Positions 1 through 13,085 of a DNA stretch of 64,000 nucleotides are shown here, piece after piece; the first letter of the stretch is position 1, and each line of letters begins with the position of its first letter. A program made the translations under genes and the position numbers. The notes beneath the pieces are model-generated. The model ran no database searches, was not told the origin of the DNA, and worked only from the letters and a program-made list of their open reading frames with translations. Source of the DNA: Acanthochlamys bracteata (taxonomy: Eukaryota > Streptophyta > Magnoliopsida > Pandanales > Velloziaceae); assembly GCA_019914995.1 (NCBI GenBank), contig CM034133.1, forward strand, positions 7,830,495-7,894,494, in the 5' to 3' direction.

Positions 1-3000
1 AAGCATCCAAAAATATAAGTGGGTCCAACTCCTTCAGACTCGAGGAAGTATTATTTCTTGACCTAGAACTCATGTTACTGTTAGACAGAACCGTTGAGGT
101 GGCAGGCTGTCCAGAAGAACAAAAGTCAACATGGAAAAGCAAAGCAAAATGGCGACAGACATTGACAATAAACTCATCGTTGGAATCTTGAAGATCAGGG
201 TAAGCATTAGCAGCAATAACAGTCATCAGCAAAGTCTTAAAAACAGATTTTTCTGCCATCAACTGCATTTTAGTTTTCACTCCCAAATCAACCTGTCAAA
301 AATGACAATCAGTACAAGTTCCAAGAAAACAAAAATTTCGTGAAGGTGCAACAAAAAAGATCAACAGCAAAGGTTATACAAACTACTAATCGAATGGAAG
401 TAAAATCTGTCTGTTAATGTTAAAGGCCATGCAACTTAGAGATGCAAGATTAGTACTACTACCAAGAGGCAAGCATTGAAAGAAAAGATGCTCAAGAAAC
501 CATACTATATTTAAATTATATATAAATATATAGTATTTAGATTATATATAAATATATAGCAACAATCTATAAACGGCTACCAGACTTTAAAGAACATGCA
601 AGGATATTCAGTTTGTCACATTACAGAATCCTGTGAGCTAGCAGTCATTGTTAAGGAAGCACATATAAAAAGCTAATTCACAATCCTGCAATCCGATTGG
701 CAGGCCAGAAACAGTAACGCTGGATATGTACATGTACCTATTCGGAGGAATACAATCATTATTTACATAGCCAAAATCTATGAAAGGGGGAAGCAAAGGC
801 GTATAGACTATGCGTCTTCAATTATTAAAAATAGAACAATTTACTTGTAGAAACTATCTCTATGGCTAAGTTGTGCTTCCAACACGAATTCTTATCAAAT
901 ATGATACTTTAATTATTCTTCAAGTCTGTAGACTGATGAGTGCTCTAGAGCAAACCTTCATGTCTGTGGTTTCAGTACGTCGTCGAGAAGGATCTACTGA
1001 TGAGAGCAATAATGATCCAAGAAGCGCTGGTGTTACGCCGTCAGTTGTCACGTTTCCACGCAAGTTTAGCAAAGACACAAGACACACACGAAGAAATTTA
1101 AGTGCTTGTCTCCTATAGAATGCCTCCATGCTAGCACAATTTTGCATAACTGCAGCTACAGCAAGATGAATGCACCGATCAAGAGGCACCAAAAATGGAG
1201 TTGATGGTTCAAAAGTAAGAATCAAACGAAGGCCATGTTCTGGATTTTCTTTGCACTCAAGCACAAGGGGCTCCTTCAGAAATCTCCTGTTTCTACCACC
1301 CAGTTTACCAAGCAACTGCAGAGCTTTTGTTCCATATGGGTAGGGAAGGGGTCTCAAATGAGACCATAAGGCAAGTGTGACTTCAGACATCAAATTTGCC
1401 ATACTAGGCTCCAAAAAGTCAGGATTCAGACTGTCAATCCAGAATTCAAGAGTTCGTAAACCTAAACACACTAGATCATCATTTCCTTTCAGTGCCAGGA
1501 CCAGAGGTTTCATCAAACGAGGAAGGTGAGGAAGCAATGAACTTAACCTAGCAGGCAGAGACAGACAAAGCTCAATGACTAGGTCTTTCATGTCCTCCCC
1601 AGTTGGCCCGTCGATCATGGCAAGTAACATATTTAGGCAAGGTTGCAATGACGGTATAAGATCCCGCAACAGGGTATCAAACTTCGCACCATTCAGTGAT
1701 CGAAACATATTGCGAAGAAGGTGCATATAACCAAGTGGCTTCTCCACTTCTAAAGCATTTTTCATGCATACATCCATAATAGTGGGTATATGTGGTTGCA
1801 GAATTTTTTCACATTCCTGAGGAGACTTCGCGACAGCAAGAAAAACAACTCGAAAAAGTTGTAAGACAAGCTTTGCGGCAGGAGTTTCAGGCTGCTTCAG
1901 AGCATCTAACTTGTTACTCACAAGAAAATTTACCAACACATCAGCAAGAGGCCGAAGGACCTTAGGCACTTGTAAAAGGGTAGAGAATATAAGAAGTAAC
2001 TGGGAGTTTGTGATCATGCACTCAAAAAGCTCTGGCATGCAGAGCGAGAACATATCTATCAGATCTCGAGCTTCCATAATAGCTAAAATCTGTGAGAAGC
2101 ATTGTATCATTTCTCTCTCATCATCCTTCTCTTTGAAGAGTGACAGACAGTGAATACCACTTTTCAGCACCCCGGAGGCTTTCCGAACCTGTTGCGATTG
2201 GCACCAGATTAAAAAGAAATAAGGTATAGAAGAGGATGAATACTGAATCCAACAAAGTCACAGTACCTCGTCTTCTCTCATCCCTTTAAACAAATATGGA
2301 AGTTGTGGAGTTGAGAAAACTTGAGATTGTTGATTTGTCCCGTGTGCAGAAGGCGATACCTAAACAATAGAAAACTTAACTATGCTCCATATAATCATTC
2401 CTTCGTAATAAATAGATCAAAACCTGTGATCGTGGCCAATGAGCATTGGTGATGCTCCATATTATAGTTTTCATGCCTGAAAATGACAAATTATTTGATG
2501 ATTCATGTTAAAAAGTAGAAGATACAATTCTTACTATTATATCACAAATATAAAGGAATCTTATAGCTTATGAAACAACTAAGAAAATGAATTGCGTCCA
2601 CTTAACAGAAAATATATTATTCTACTATTTTGATTCCAATAAGCCAACACCTTAACAACATCTAGTGCGAAATACAAGCCTTAAACACAAACCACAATTG
2701 CAGAATGTGTGAAAAACCCAAGGTGGCACTAAATGAACAAGCACTGTTGAAATTAATAGTGGACTTAAACTTTTCAAAAAACACTTTCAAATAATACTCC
2801 ACAGAAGAAAGAATGACGGCGGCTCCAAACAAGTCTAAAACTTCATAGAAGATCTTTCCTATGAAGGTGGGACGGAATGCACCACCTTCTGCTGATGCTC
2901 TCTCGATAGAAAACAAGGGAAAATTTATGGTAAAGGACATATATTAGTCGGTCAAACTTAAATATAAGTCTTGCAATCATCATAAAACTTATTCTGCAGA

Positions 3001-6000
3001 CATTCACTGAGAGGATAAATAGGATGCATACAAAGTCCCAAGATTGAAATGGACAAAGATGCTATGTATGGGTAGAGTGAACGAAAGAAAGCTCAAATTA
3101 GAAGAGAAACTATTACTTTTTTTCCTATCATTAAAAGAATGTCCCATAAAGATCTAGTTTTCTAAACACATTATGTGTTTAATATAGACCTATAACAGAA
3201 ATAAACCTCTTTTCCTTATTATCAAAAGAAAATCCCAGTAAACCTCGAGTTTTGTGACCACATTGTATATAAAAGATTGTGCTTATAAGAAGAGGTAATG
3301 TTATTAGGACTGCAAAATTAAATGACAATAGCATTTAAATAATTGATCTACAAGTCCACATGCAAAGGCATATTGATCAAAAGACAAGATTTAGTAAGAC
3401 AGCATATGTGTCAACATTAAAACACCATCATAAGTTGATGTCTAGAATTTTGTGAAGTCACATGCACAATATATAATAGCAGCTCACCCATCACTAAGGT
3501 CCTGATTAGGACTTTGTAGTCATTTACTTCTTTTGCATGTTCCAAAGGCTGCTGCAAATTGAAAACAGCCTGCACAACATGATATAAAAATGATAAATCG
3601 AAAATTGAATATACTATTTGTAAGTGAAAGCAGAAAAGGCCACTTCCTTGATGCTTTTGTATTTTTTCTTATTTTTCCTCTATTCTCAAGTATGTCATTT
3701 TTAAGTTCATTCTTTTATGTTATATTCTATACTTATATTAAAAAATATAATTTGTGAAGTTTTCTTATTCATACTTCCTGTCCTTTCATCACTTCTAATG
3801 CCAAATCAAATGTACAGGGTTCTATCGTTTAGCCAAGTGGAATTCAAGGATGAGCCCTGGGACCTTATCTCCACAAGTAGCTATAGAGTCTGCCAAATCT
3901 GCACCTTAATACCAGAGTCTGCCAGCACCACTGCAGTCTGCCAGTTCATACACAGCGACTATCGACCAGCCAACTCTAGAGATTTTCTTCTATAAACAAC
4001 TAACAAGCACCAATAGAACACATCTCTGCAGTTTCTGTCACAAGTTAGGAACAAGTATTCACAGTTCTGACAAACATTCCTGAAAATTTTACACAAGTCC
4101 CACAAGTTCTCTCCAAGAGAAACACAAAAGAGGGAAGCAAGAGAGAGCAGGAGGGAGCAAAGGTCTCCAAGACTTTTCTTTCATCTAATAGTTCTTTTCT
4201 TCCTCTTTTTTCCATTTGTATCATGAGAGAAGCTAAACGAGAAAGTTACGTACTAGAGAGAAGAACGGAATCTCCCTATTTCCTCCACTTCTATTATTGC
4301 CCATCATAGCGAGGCATCTCATTGCTCTCACCTCCCAGTGTAGACCTACAGATGAATCACGCAAATCTTGTGATCCCTACGGTTGGTTGATACTATTTCT
4401 TTTTTTGTCTACCCTTTCCATGCTTTTGCCACCCACCAAACACTGGCTAGTGTTACCCAATCTCCTTTCAAATGATTCCAACAAATGCCCCTTTTTCTAG
4501 CTATCATCACAGCACAATCAAGCCACCACATGGGAGTGCATGACATCCTCCTTAGGGCAGCATCACTCATGGGCATTCAAGACATTTACAAGTTCAAAAA
4601 TAAATTGAAAAGTATTCCAAATAAACTTCCATAATAATGGTAATTCAAAAGAAAAAACTCCCAAGTTTTTTGAGAATGCAGCACTGCCAGAGGTTGAACC
4701 CACACCATTGGTGGTAGTGGGTTGTCCTTAGCCCCTACGATAGGTGGTCACTGCAATTTTATAAGTAAAAAACATACTTCATTGCAATTTAATCATTCTT
4801 ATTTGTCCTTGATTGATTATCAAATATGTTATTTATCTAAGCTTGGTTTAGTTTAGCAAAGCTACATAAAACAGCTAATGATTCAGAAACATTTCCATCT
4901 TATAAATCAAGGTGTAGTCATTAACTTGAGTGTTAGAAACTCAACCAATTCAACTTAAGCTACAAATATTCTTGTTGTACCTTATCATGCTTGTGCTTGT
5001 TCTATGTTTGTTTCTATTTCTGTGCAGTGCACATGCTAAACCTTCAAGTACTTTTTTATCTTTTATTTATGACAAACTGCCATATATAAATGTCTTTATT
5101 ATTTATAAATACAAAAAAAGGGATTAGCTTAGAGCCAAACCAAAAGGAATATATTAATATTAGTTGGTCTAGTCACCTATTTGGTTTGGTTTCTGCTCTC
5201 AAACGCCAAAGTCAAGCAATGGCTCTACTCAGAAATATATTGAGAAAAACCAATCCAAACAAAGATATCTAAAGGGTAAGTGGTAGCATTGTATCATAAC
5301 TTTCACTTCATGTAAAGAAAATGGAAACATGATCTTACACTTCTAACAAAAACACAAATTAATGGTTAGACAACAACAAGAACAGAGACTAGGACACTAA
5401 ATTTTCACCAACATCCATATATAAGGCTACCAATTGCAAGATAAATACAATTGTCACCTGAATAGGAGCTTCAAGCTTCAACCTTAAGAGAGTCCGTTCT
5501 TTACCCTCCTCCCCTTCCTCAACAAGCTATTGTGAACGCAAGCAACGTGTCATTAACCCGTCAAAAACCAAAATGGACAGAGAAAATAAACTGCAGAAAG
5601 CTTATTTTTAGAGCTTAACCACAAAACTTGAAAAAAAACGACAACTACCAGATACTCACAAAATTCATAGTGTTCTAAATAACTATTAAATTATGTTAAC
5701 AACAAATTGAGCTGTGGAATATCAATTGCATCCCTCAGTTGAAGTTCAAGAAAAACATAGCTACCTTGATTTAAGCCTGATGTACAATTTTGAGCTTTAA
5801 CTATATTTATTAGGATGCCAGAATATTTATAAAGTGATGTTCACTGATTAACTACTGATTAACATGATGACATCCATTGTTAGCAACCTAATGAGATAAA
5901 CAACTTGCAAGTATTATAGAGGAAGGTCTTACAAAATTGGACGAGGATAGGCCAAGAGAACTGAGATCAAAATCAACAACTTCATATGAATTAGCTGATC

Positions 6001-9000
6001 ATAGGAACGGTATAAACATAATAACTAATAACATCATACAAAATGATTGACAGAAAGAAAAGGATCTAAGAAGACTCATCATGTACATAGATTCAAATTA
6101 ACAACTAGAAAGATGATTAATGTATGTTCATTCCTATCCCTAATTTACCAAACTACTAGCTATTGTGCAATTTTAAGGCATTCACATTACAAGGTTATCT
6201 TGGTTAATGAAGAAGTTTGTGCTCATAGAACATGCATATGTTATCTTCCAAAAGGATATGATAGAGCAGGAGGTACAATAATTTACAAAAGTTTACAACT
6301 TTATGTCTTGCTATTTATGTTTATTTAATTCCATCATATAACCGTCTAGATATTTCTTAATTCTTAATACTTCAATGACTTCAGCATTCAGTTATAGCCG
6401 TCACAGAAATATTAGCATCATTTGCTTTCCTTGGACATGCTGAAGTGCAAGCTTTAATTTACTGCTCTAAAAGGTCAAACTTTTCCCAAATCAAAAGGAA
6501 TAGAAGTAGAATTGTCAATGTAACCAAAAATCTCTAGCAATCAGCAAATAAAAGGAATAGAAGTAGAATTGTCAATGTAACCAAAGATCTCTAGCAATCA
6601 GCAAACAAAAAGATACCAAGAAAAAATTAGGCCTATCCTTGTTTCATAATTTTGGAAAATCAAGGTATATACAAGTAGCTTAGATCCCAAATCATCATCA
6701 CCCTCATCCAATAAATTCAATTGATATGGATATGAAAAGGCAACTGAATCCTGATCTCCAACTTGTTAACCCATGCTATAGAGAGCTTATGTGACCAATC
6801 ACACAGTAAAAAGTAGAAGCAACTACATAAAACGTGAGATGAAAGATCGAATAAATCTATTCAATTAGATTAATTTCTGAAAGGTTAACTTTGAAAGATA
6901 GATAATACAACAACTAATAAACCTTATCCCACTAGGTGGGGTCACTACATGGATCCTTACATGTTACTGTCCTTCGTTACAAACAACATCCTTAGCCAGG
7001 ACAATTGCAAAAAAATCATTTTTAATAGTCTACGACCAAGACTTTTTAGTTGCCCTCTACTCTTCTTAACAAATACATTCAACTTTTTAACTAATTCAGA
7101 TCCATGCCCTTACGAGAAGGACATCCAAATATTCTATACATGGAGTTTCCAATCACAAAGATCTCTTACAAAGTGCCAGAAGAAAGAAGAATCCATGATG
7201 CACAAATAGTTAGAAAAAAGACAAATGAACTTTTTGCTGCAGTGAGATTAAACTCAATTGACTTACCTCTAAAAGAACAATTGATTGAATACAAATTATA
7301 CTCTATCAAATCATGCATTTCTTTCTCTAACTTTCTAGTTTTTCTCCGTCTTCACAACTCTAAACTGTACCTCAATATTCATTACATGTTCCACTTCAAT
7401 ACAGAAGCAACTCCATCACAATAAGTATCAAGATGCACAAGAAACATCAAGTGTGACATTTGATTGCAAGAGAATGGCCAGTGCTTCACAACATGAAACT
7501 TGGAGTAAACTACAGCCCATGGAATGCAACTACCACAATATAAAACCGGATCATATACCTGTGGGATGATACGCCTGCAAGTGCCAAACTTCCCCACAAA
7601 GGCATCTAAAATTCGTCCCTAAGAGCATAAAAGCAAAATCCTCATTTAAAGTATTGATGGCATTAAAAGAGGCACATCAATATGGATGATAGAATGAAAG
7701 GCAACAGAAGGATGAGATTGGTCCAATGCAATTCATACCAGCAATGCACGTGCTTCATCCATACTTGATTGATCCACACCCTTCTCATATATTGGCTCAA
7801 CCTAGGAAAACATTTCACAGCCACACATTCTTCATTCCTATCGGGGACCCATAAAAATATATTTTTCTTTGACAGTAAAGTTACTCACATACCAGATTTA
7901 ACATTAGGCGGGCACAGGTTGTATGAATCACAAGTGTTAAAGATGAATCATGCATGTTTCTGGAGAAGAGATATATTATACGGGACAACTGCAAACAATG
8001 ACAATCTCTTAGTACACAATTGTAAACCAGGGAAACTGAATAAGGAAGATGTGATGCATGCTGCATGAACAATGGCAATGATATATCATAAAGACCAGAA
8101 CATTCAGCACCTTAAATTCTGGTGTCCTATTCACAAGAATCTATATTAGCTGATTCAGTAAGTGTGAATGAAACCGCCTAATATATCACACCATAATATC
8201 AGAATTCCCTAGAGGAGTATTACATTCTTGTTCGTGATACTTCAATTTCAGACTTGCGGATTCTTGTTTCAAATACCATGTAGGCTTTACAATATCGTTT
8301 CCGAAATTTGCACCTCATCATATTGCCCCTTGGTCATCTACTTCAACTCACTATAATTGTTAAAGAAGAAATTTTCTTTACACATGCATCGCTTTATTTC
8401 AAAATTAACTAGAAAATGTAGTATGAAACAATTGCATCACCTATGGAAAATGGGACTCAAAATGAAAGAGGGTTGATGCATATCAAAGAATGTTAGCATC
8501 ATTATATCCTTGTTATGATGCATATGATAGAAATTGAAGGTAATAATAGCATTGTCTGTAATATTAGTTATTTGAAAGAAATGAAAAACTATAAGATACA
8601 GAAAATGCTTATGGACCTCTATGTCGCATGCAACTAAGAGCATGTTTGGTAGATCCGTTAAGAATCAGAATCTAAAATTTAAAAGCTATAATATTTTCCG
8701 ATTCTCAACAATTAGAATCTAGAATCAGTATATTTACCAAATATATCTTTCACCCAAAATCTATAATCGGAAGCTAGATCAATAAAATCAGGCTGAACCA
8801 AACATCTTTTTTAGAGTTTATAATATTTTTTCAACAGCTCTAGCAAACAAAGAACAATGGAAATACGCAAAATTCATATTTTTAATAAAGAAGTTCAGAT
8901 ATAGTTTTTGTCAACCACCATATGGAAGTACCAACATTGCCAATGGTGTAGTTATCAAGGTAGAAAAGACGTTATAGCAAACCCGATGAATCATGCCCGA

Positions 9001-10817
9001 CTAAACCAAGTAAAAAGAAAAGAAAAGCCCATCATTAACAATGCTACGTTACTTGAAGAATGAGAGAAGTTACAACTTAACAGTTTAGAAAGATGATCAA
9101 TTGTAGTCCCTACATATATGAGACTTTTAGTGCTATAATCATTCTAGAGACTACATATGTAGAAGAGTTTCAGCAGTAAAACTAAGGAACTATGCATCTC
9201 AAGTACATTGTAACATAATTTAAAGGATAACCAAGCATAAAAGCATACCTGTGGAACGGAAAGGTCCAATCGAACATAATGTACAATCTCTGCAAGAAGG
9301 CTGTAAGCTAATGGTCTAAGAGTTTCAATACAGATCCGACCACTTCCAATCAAAACCCTGATAGTAAACAGGGGTTATAAATAAGTTAAATATGTAACTA
9401 TAGTCCCCGGAGAAGTGAGATTAACTACATCCACACTGACAGGTAACCGTTTTTATCAAGTAAACAATTGATAAGTATCGCAAGCACGTACTTGCTTTGT
9501 CTTACGGCCCTTACCTCTCATCCAGTAATGTATCAATCAAGGGGAATAATCCTCGTTTGAAGTCCGTACTGAGTACATGTTTCAAGGCTATAAGTAGCTC
9601 CTGAAGTAAACCAGCAGCAGTATAAACATCCTTTAGTTCAGAACTCGCAAAAAAACAACAAAAATGAGGAAGTTCAACAAAGTAAAGACAAGCTACAAGC
9701 AACTTTACCTTCCTAACAGACACAGCATCCGGGCAAGTAACAAGCAAGTTAACTATACTCTTGCAGATGCTCTCTTCATGAGGCCTAATGTAGTCCGCAC
9801 AGCTCTTGAGCAAGTACGTCAGGAAAGAGAGTGTCTTCACAGAACAAAGCAGAAAATAGAAAAAGCATTTCAATCTCTATAGCAAGCAATATTGAATAGC
9901 AGAAAGAGATCAACCTGTATACCTTCACTTGAGCGCCCTTGAGTTCAATGTACTGGGTTTTTAGATGGGGTGGGACCTTCTCAGGTCCCGGAATAGAGAT
10001 TGCAGTGACCATTAGTGGCAACAAGTAGGGAATATTGGTCTGCACAAGCTTATGATACAATTGGAAGAGAAACATCACCACCAACGGACACTCAGTTACG
10101 ATCTTAAACGATCTCGTGCTCGGATTCAACTGCCCAGTCCCCGAACCACCACTGCCAGTCCCACCCACAATCCCGCCATCCAAAACCCCACCATCATCAG
10201 GAGTGGGGCCCGAGGGAACCACTGGTGCCGGAGCCGGTGAAGGATTAGAAAAGAAATGCGCGACCGTTGCAGGAAAATTGTGATAAATTGATGCAACAAA
10301 ATCTAGAAAAGGCTGCACTTCAGACTCAACAGTTGGCCGAAAATTCCGTAAAAGATCAAATATTATACGAATCGCTATCAAGGCATTCTCTTCATTATCC
10401 GAAGTCAAAACCGAGAGCGAAAGCTTCAACAGATCTAAAACAAACGGCCGAAGAACTTCACTGTGCGGCAGCCTGTTGAGTACTTCCACCACAATGTTTC
10501 GAACCTTATGCTCAGCGTTCTCCGCAGGCTGTGGTGCTGTTGCACGAGTGAGAATGAAATTGAACGCCGGAAAATAACACCTGAGAAAATTCAAGTATTC
10601 GGAAGTGTGCGCGATCTCGAGACTGTCTCTAACCTCCATCACCATTTGCAACCGCGCTTGAACAGCTATAAAAACAAATTCAACAGAAAAACAAAAATTA
10701 CCCCCAAACTCAACAAATAATTTAACAGTTGAAACAAAATTAAAGAAAAATTTTAGTACAGAGGTCAGGGTCTAGAAGACGCTGTGCATGTTGTTCGTAG
10801 TTAACAACTGGAGCCAT
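1..10817 (-). CDS. TRA1: TRA1/TRRAP-like transcription co-activator subunit, N-terminal part (3' end beyond window)
   Basis: N-terminal ~1,054 residues of the giant (normally about 3,800-residue) PIKK-related pseudokinase that scaffolds SAGA and NuA4 histone acetyltransferase complexes in the nucleus. Coding exons on the minus strand: 10760-10817, 9923-10665, 9709-9834, 9515-9600, 9249-9357, 7893-7988, 7739-7801, 7559-7618, 5458-5526, 3488-3569, 2424-2476, 2267-2359, 956-2188 and <1-292; all junctions are GT-AG and keep frame. The start is ATG at 10817 (MAPVVNYEQH), in the 58-bp first exon, matching the start of plant TRA1 proteins. Recognisable blocks are LQMVMEVRDSLEIAHT, NPSTRSFK, HEESICKSIVNLLVTC, RGLFPLIDTLLDER, MFSLCMPELFE and LRTLEFWIDSLNPDFLEPSM, all in the helical HEAT/TPR solenoid. 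The FAT and pseudokinase domains lie outside the window. A Pro/Gly-rich linker interrupts the solenoid near residues 150-185. Introns of 1.9-2.0 kb (3570-5457, 5527-7558) hold old repeats. Family assignment is firm; paralogue is not resolved. Confidence 0.95.
480..562. repeat. Short AT-rich tandem duplication
   Basis: The unit AATTATATATAAATATATAG is present at about 513-532 and again, as ATTATATATAAATATATAG, at about 541-559, separated by TATTTAG, in the TRA1 intron 293-955. Simple local duplication; nothing else seen. Confidence 0.6.
2662..2940 (-). other. Orphan 92-residue ORF inside TRA1 intron
   Basis: An uninterrupted minus-strand reading frame (starts MSFTINF, ends FKACISH) sits in the intron between the exons at 3488-3569 and 2424-2476. 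The flanking TRA1 exons join in frame without it, and the peptide does not fit the TRA1 alignment as I know it. I recognise no domain. It may be a cryptic alternative exon, an old insertion fragment or chance. Confidence 0.15.
6493..6606 (+). repeat. 57-bp perfect-phase tandem duplication in TRA1 intron
   Basis: Two head-to-tail 57-bp units (6493-6549 and 6550-6606), each starting AAAAGGAATAGAAG and ending TCAGCAAA(T/C), differ at about two positions. This is a recent local duplication inside an intron, with no sign of coding role. Confidence 0.85.
6910..7330 (-). mobile_element. Degenerate RTE-type LINE 3' end (in TRA1 intron)
   Basis: On the minus strand the segment ends with CCTAGTGGGATAAGG followed by a decayed (TTG)n-like tail (6907-6935), which is the signature 3' end of plant RTE non-LTR retrotransposons. 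Upstream, a GGATCCATGTAG block and an AAGAGTAGAGGGCAA block fit the family's known 3' region but are diverged. No reverse-transcriptase domain is left. The left boundary and extent beyond about 7330 are uncertain. Old, non-mobile remnant. Confidence 0.5.
8638..8806. mobile_element. hAT-like MITE (~170 bp) in TRA1 intron
   Basis: Terminal inverted repeats GCATGTTTGGTAGATCC (left) and, read from the right end, GATGTTTGGTTCAGCC flank a short AT-rich, partly palindromic interior built on AGAATCAGAATCTA-type motifs. The ATGTTTGGT terminus is common among small non-autonomous hAT elements of plants. No coding capacity. Lies in the 7989-9248 intron of TRA1. Confidence 0.55.
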
Positions 10818-11048
10818 AGGGGAAATTTGTTTCTAGGGTTTTTTATTGAGAAAATTTTCGTTTCTAGGGTTTGGAATGAATGAATCCAAAATTTTTGCAG
10901 CGTCGATCGAAGAAGGAGAAACGGAAGAAGAAGAAGAAAGAAGAGGATTCGTAGTATTGTGACCAGCGGGGTCTCGGTTCGATTAGCTTCGCTCCTCTCT
11001 CTAGAGAGGAGAGTTTTTTGGGGAAAGGGAAAGCCAAGGTGTTCGTGG

Positions 11049-11122
11049 GTTTTATAGAGAAATAAGAGAACCAAATATAACAGTTTCATAATAGTGAGAG
11101 TAATAAGTAAATGGGCTGGGCC
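11049..11122 (-). promoter_or_regulatory. TRA1 core promoter: TATA-like box and paired site II motifs
   Basis: Read on the minus strand, TCTATAAAAC lies at 11049-11058, about 230 bp upstream of the TRA1 ATG, a plausible TATA box giving a roughly 200-nt leader. On the plus strand, overlapping TGGGCT (11112-11117) and TGGGCC (11117-11122) are site II (TCP-type) elements typical of plant housekeeping promoters. The transcription start is inferred, not seen. Confidence 0.5.
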
Positions 11123-11769
11123 GCGATTTAGTACTTAGCAATTTTTAGGAATAACGCCCACATATTGCTCTAGTTAAAGGGTGGCCTTTTTTAATTAGGT
11201 GAAAGTGAATTATGTGAAGTAAAAAATTTAAATGGTAAAAGTGAAATTTTTTGTAAAAATAAAATTAAAATTTGAAATAGCAATTGAAATTGTTAAAATA
11301 ACTCTAATTAAAAATTAGAAGGAAAAAATAGAATTTTATGGCATTAAAACATGCCCTACAAAAGAAAGTAATTTTATATTTAATTTTTATAAACAATTTG
11401 GTCCTTCGAAAATTTATAGGATGAAAATTTCAGTACTTTTTTTTTTCATAAATAAAGAAAAATAATAAAAAACCAATAAATACTAAAATCGATTTTGTAT
11501 TTGTAAGACATTTCTCTCATAAAAGGTTTAAAATGTTTTCTAATTTTAGGGAAAGTTTTTTTATTAGTTTGTAAATCATATTTCAATCTTAAAGAGTATG
11601 GGGTTGTGTTGTTAAAGTAAATCTCCGTTCTACTTCCCTATGTGGCATTCTTAGGTATTGTTTGAATGATAAATAAAAATAGCCAATGATGGTGAATTGG
11701 TGATGGTGAAGTATTTTTCCAACTTAATAATGTTTGTTTTGTTTCATTAAAGAAAAGAAAGGAAAAATA

Positions 11770-11822
11770 GTGGGTACGTATGGTTTCATTTCACCATATA
11801 TGGTGATGAAATACGTACCCAC
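11770..11822. repeat. 53-bp hairpin palindrome with a third arm copy
   Basis: GTGGGTACGTA at 11770-11780 pairs with TACGTACCCAC at 11812-11822, and the centre TCACCATATATGGTGA (11791-11806) is a perfect palindrome. A further GTGGGTACGTA copy follows at 11831-11841. This looks like the core of a small foldback element whose outer ends are unclear. Confidence 0.8.
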
Positions 11823-12834
11823 CGAATTTGGTGGGTACGTATATTGACAAAAAAGAAAATAAATTTATTTCTTTTTTATTTTTTTATTTTTTAACAATTT
11901 AATATTTATTTTAATAAATATGTGTTAAATTTTATTGTAATAATTTATAATTTGTATATTTATTTAATTTTAATTGATTTTAATTTATTTATAAAACTAT
12001 ACATCAAATTTTTTAATTTAAAAACTTATTTAATTTTGTTTAATTATATCAAACATTAATAAAAAATTAATCTACACGTTATATTAATGAAGTTAATTTA
12101 AATTATATTAATCAAATTGGTTTGGTATTATATTAATAAAATTAATTAATACAAATAAAAAGAATATTTAAGTTTTTATAAAAAAATTTACTTTTGTTAC
12201 TATTTATTTATCTATTTATCCGAACATAGTTAATTTGTTACCCTTACTATATATCCAAATATTGTATAGTTAAATAGTTATTCTTTCATATCCGTTCTCT
12301 TATTATTTTTTCTATTTGTCCTTTTATTCTTATTTTTTAACTATGTATTTAAATATACCATCAGTATGGGCATCACTTGATTTTGATAAATATACAAATG
12401 AACAATTATTTGCCCAAAAAAAAAAAAAGGTAAACACCAATATAGAGCTCCTTTGCATGTAATGTTGAGAATATACTTTGCTCCCACTAACAAAATTAAT
12501 GAGTAATGCAACTAGTTTGAGAGATAAATAGTGTTAGTGTGCTTTATTTTTGTAATAAAAGACTTATTTAAAAGTAATTTACTGTAAATAATAGTATTGA
12601 AACTGAGTTTAGTTTTTATATTTTTATAGCTGAAAACAATTTTTGTGTTTTTTTCTAATAGCTAAAAGTAACTTTTTAAGTAAAAGGAGGAGTGTTAACA
12701 AATCATTGGTCAGTTTTTTTAATGTGACATAAGCGTTCAAATTAAAATTATTGTGCATATTATGCTATAGCCTTAGTTTAAATGTTCATTGACTCTTTCT
12801 TAAATTCTTAAATACTACGAGAACATCACTAAGG

Positions 12835-13085
12835 GCGTGTGTACTTATTAGATAAACTTGAGTTTTGTGAGTTTTGAAAAGTGGATTTTAAAAATTAATT
12901 AAAAATTTTAAAATATTTATAAAAAAATAAATTTTTATTAATAGTAAGTTTTAAAATTAAATTTTAAAAAAAATTTGATAAAAAAACTTTTGATAAAAAA
13001 TGTTATTTTAAAACTTTTATTTATTTTATATTAAAAATGAGTTTGAAAAATATGAAATTTGGGGCGTTAGTAAACACACACTAAA
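12835..13085. mobile_element. MITE with GTGTGTTTAC-type inverted ends
   Basis: The left end GGGCGTGTGTACTTA and the right end, whose reverse complement reads GTGTGTTTACTAACGCC, bracket about 250 bp of AT-rich DNA. A relative sits in a NOP53 intron (58277-58521). Non-coding. Confidence 0.5.

Noticed and set aside
3717-4500. Plus-strand ORFs in the large TRA1 intron, with repeated GTCTGCCA words
   Set aside because: No domain recognised, low coding character, and the flanking exons splice in frame across them. Probably an old repeat, but I could not define ends or family.
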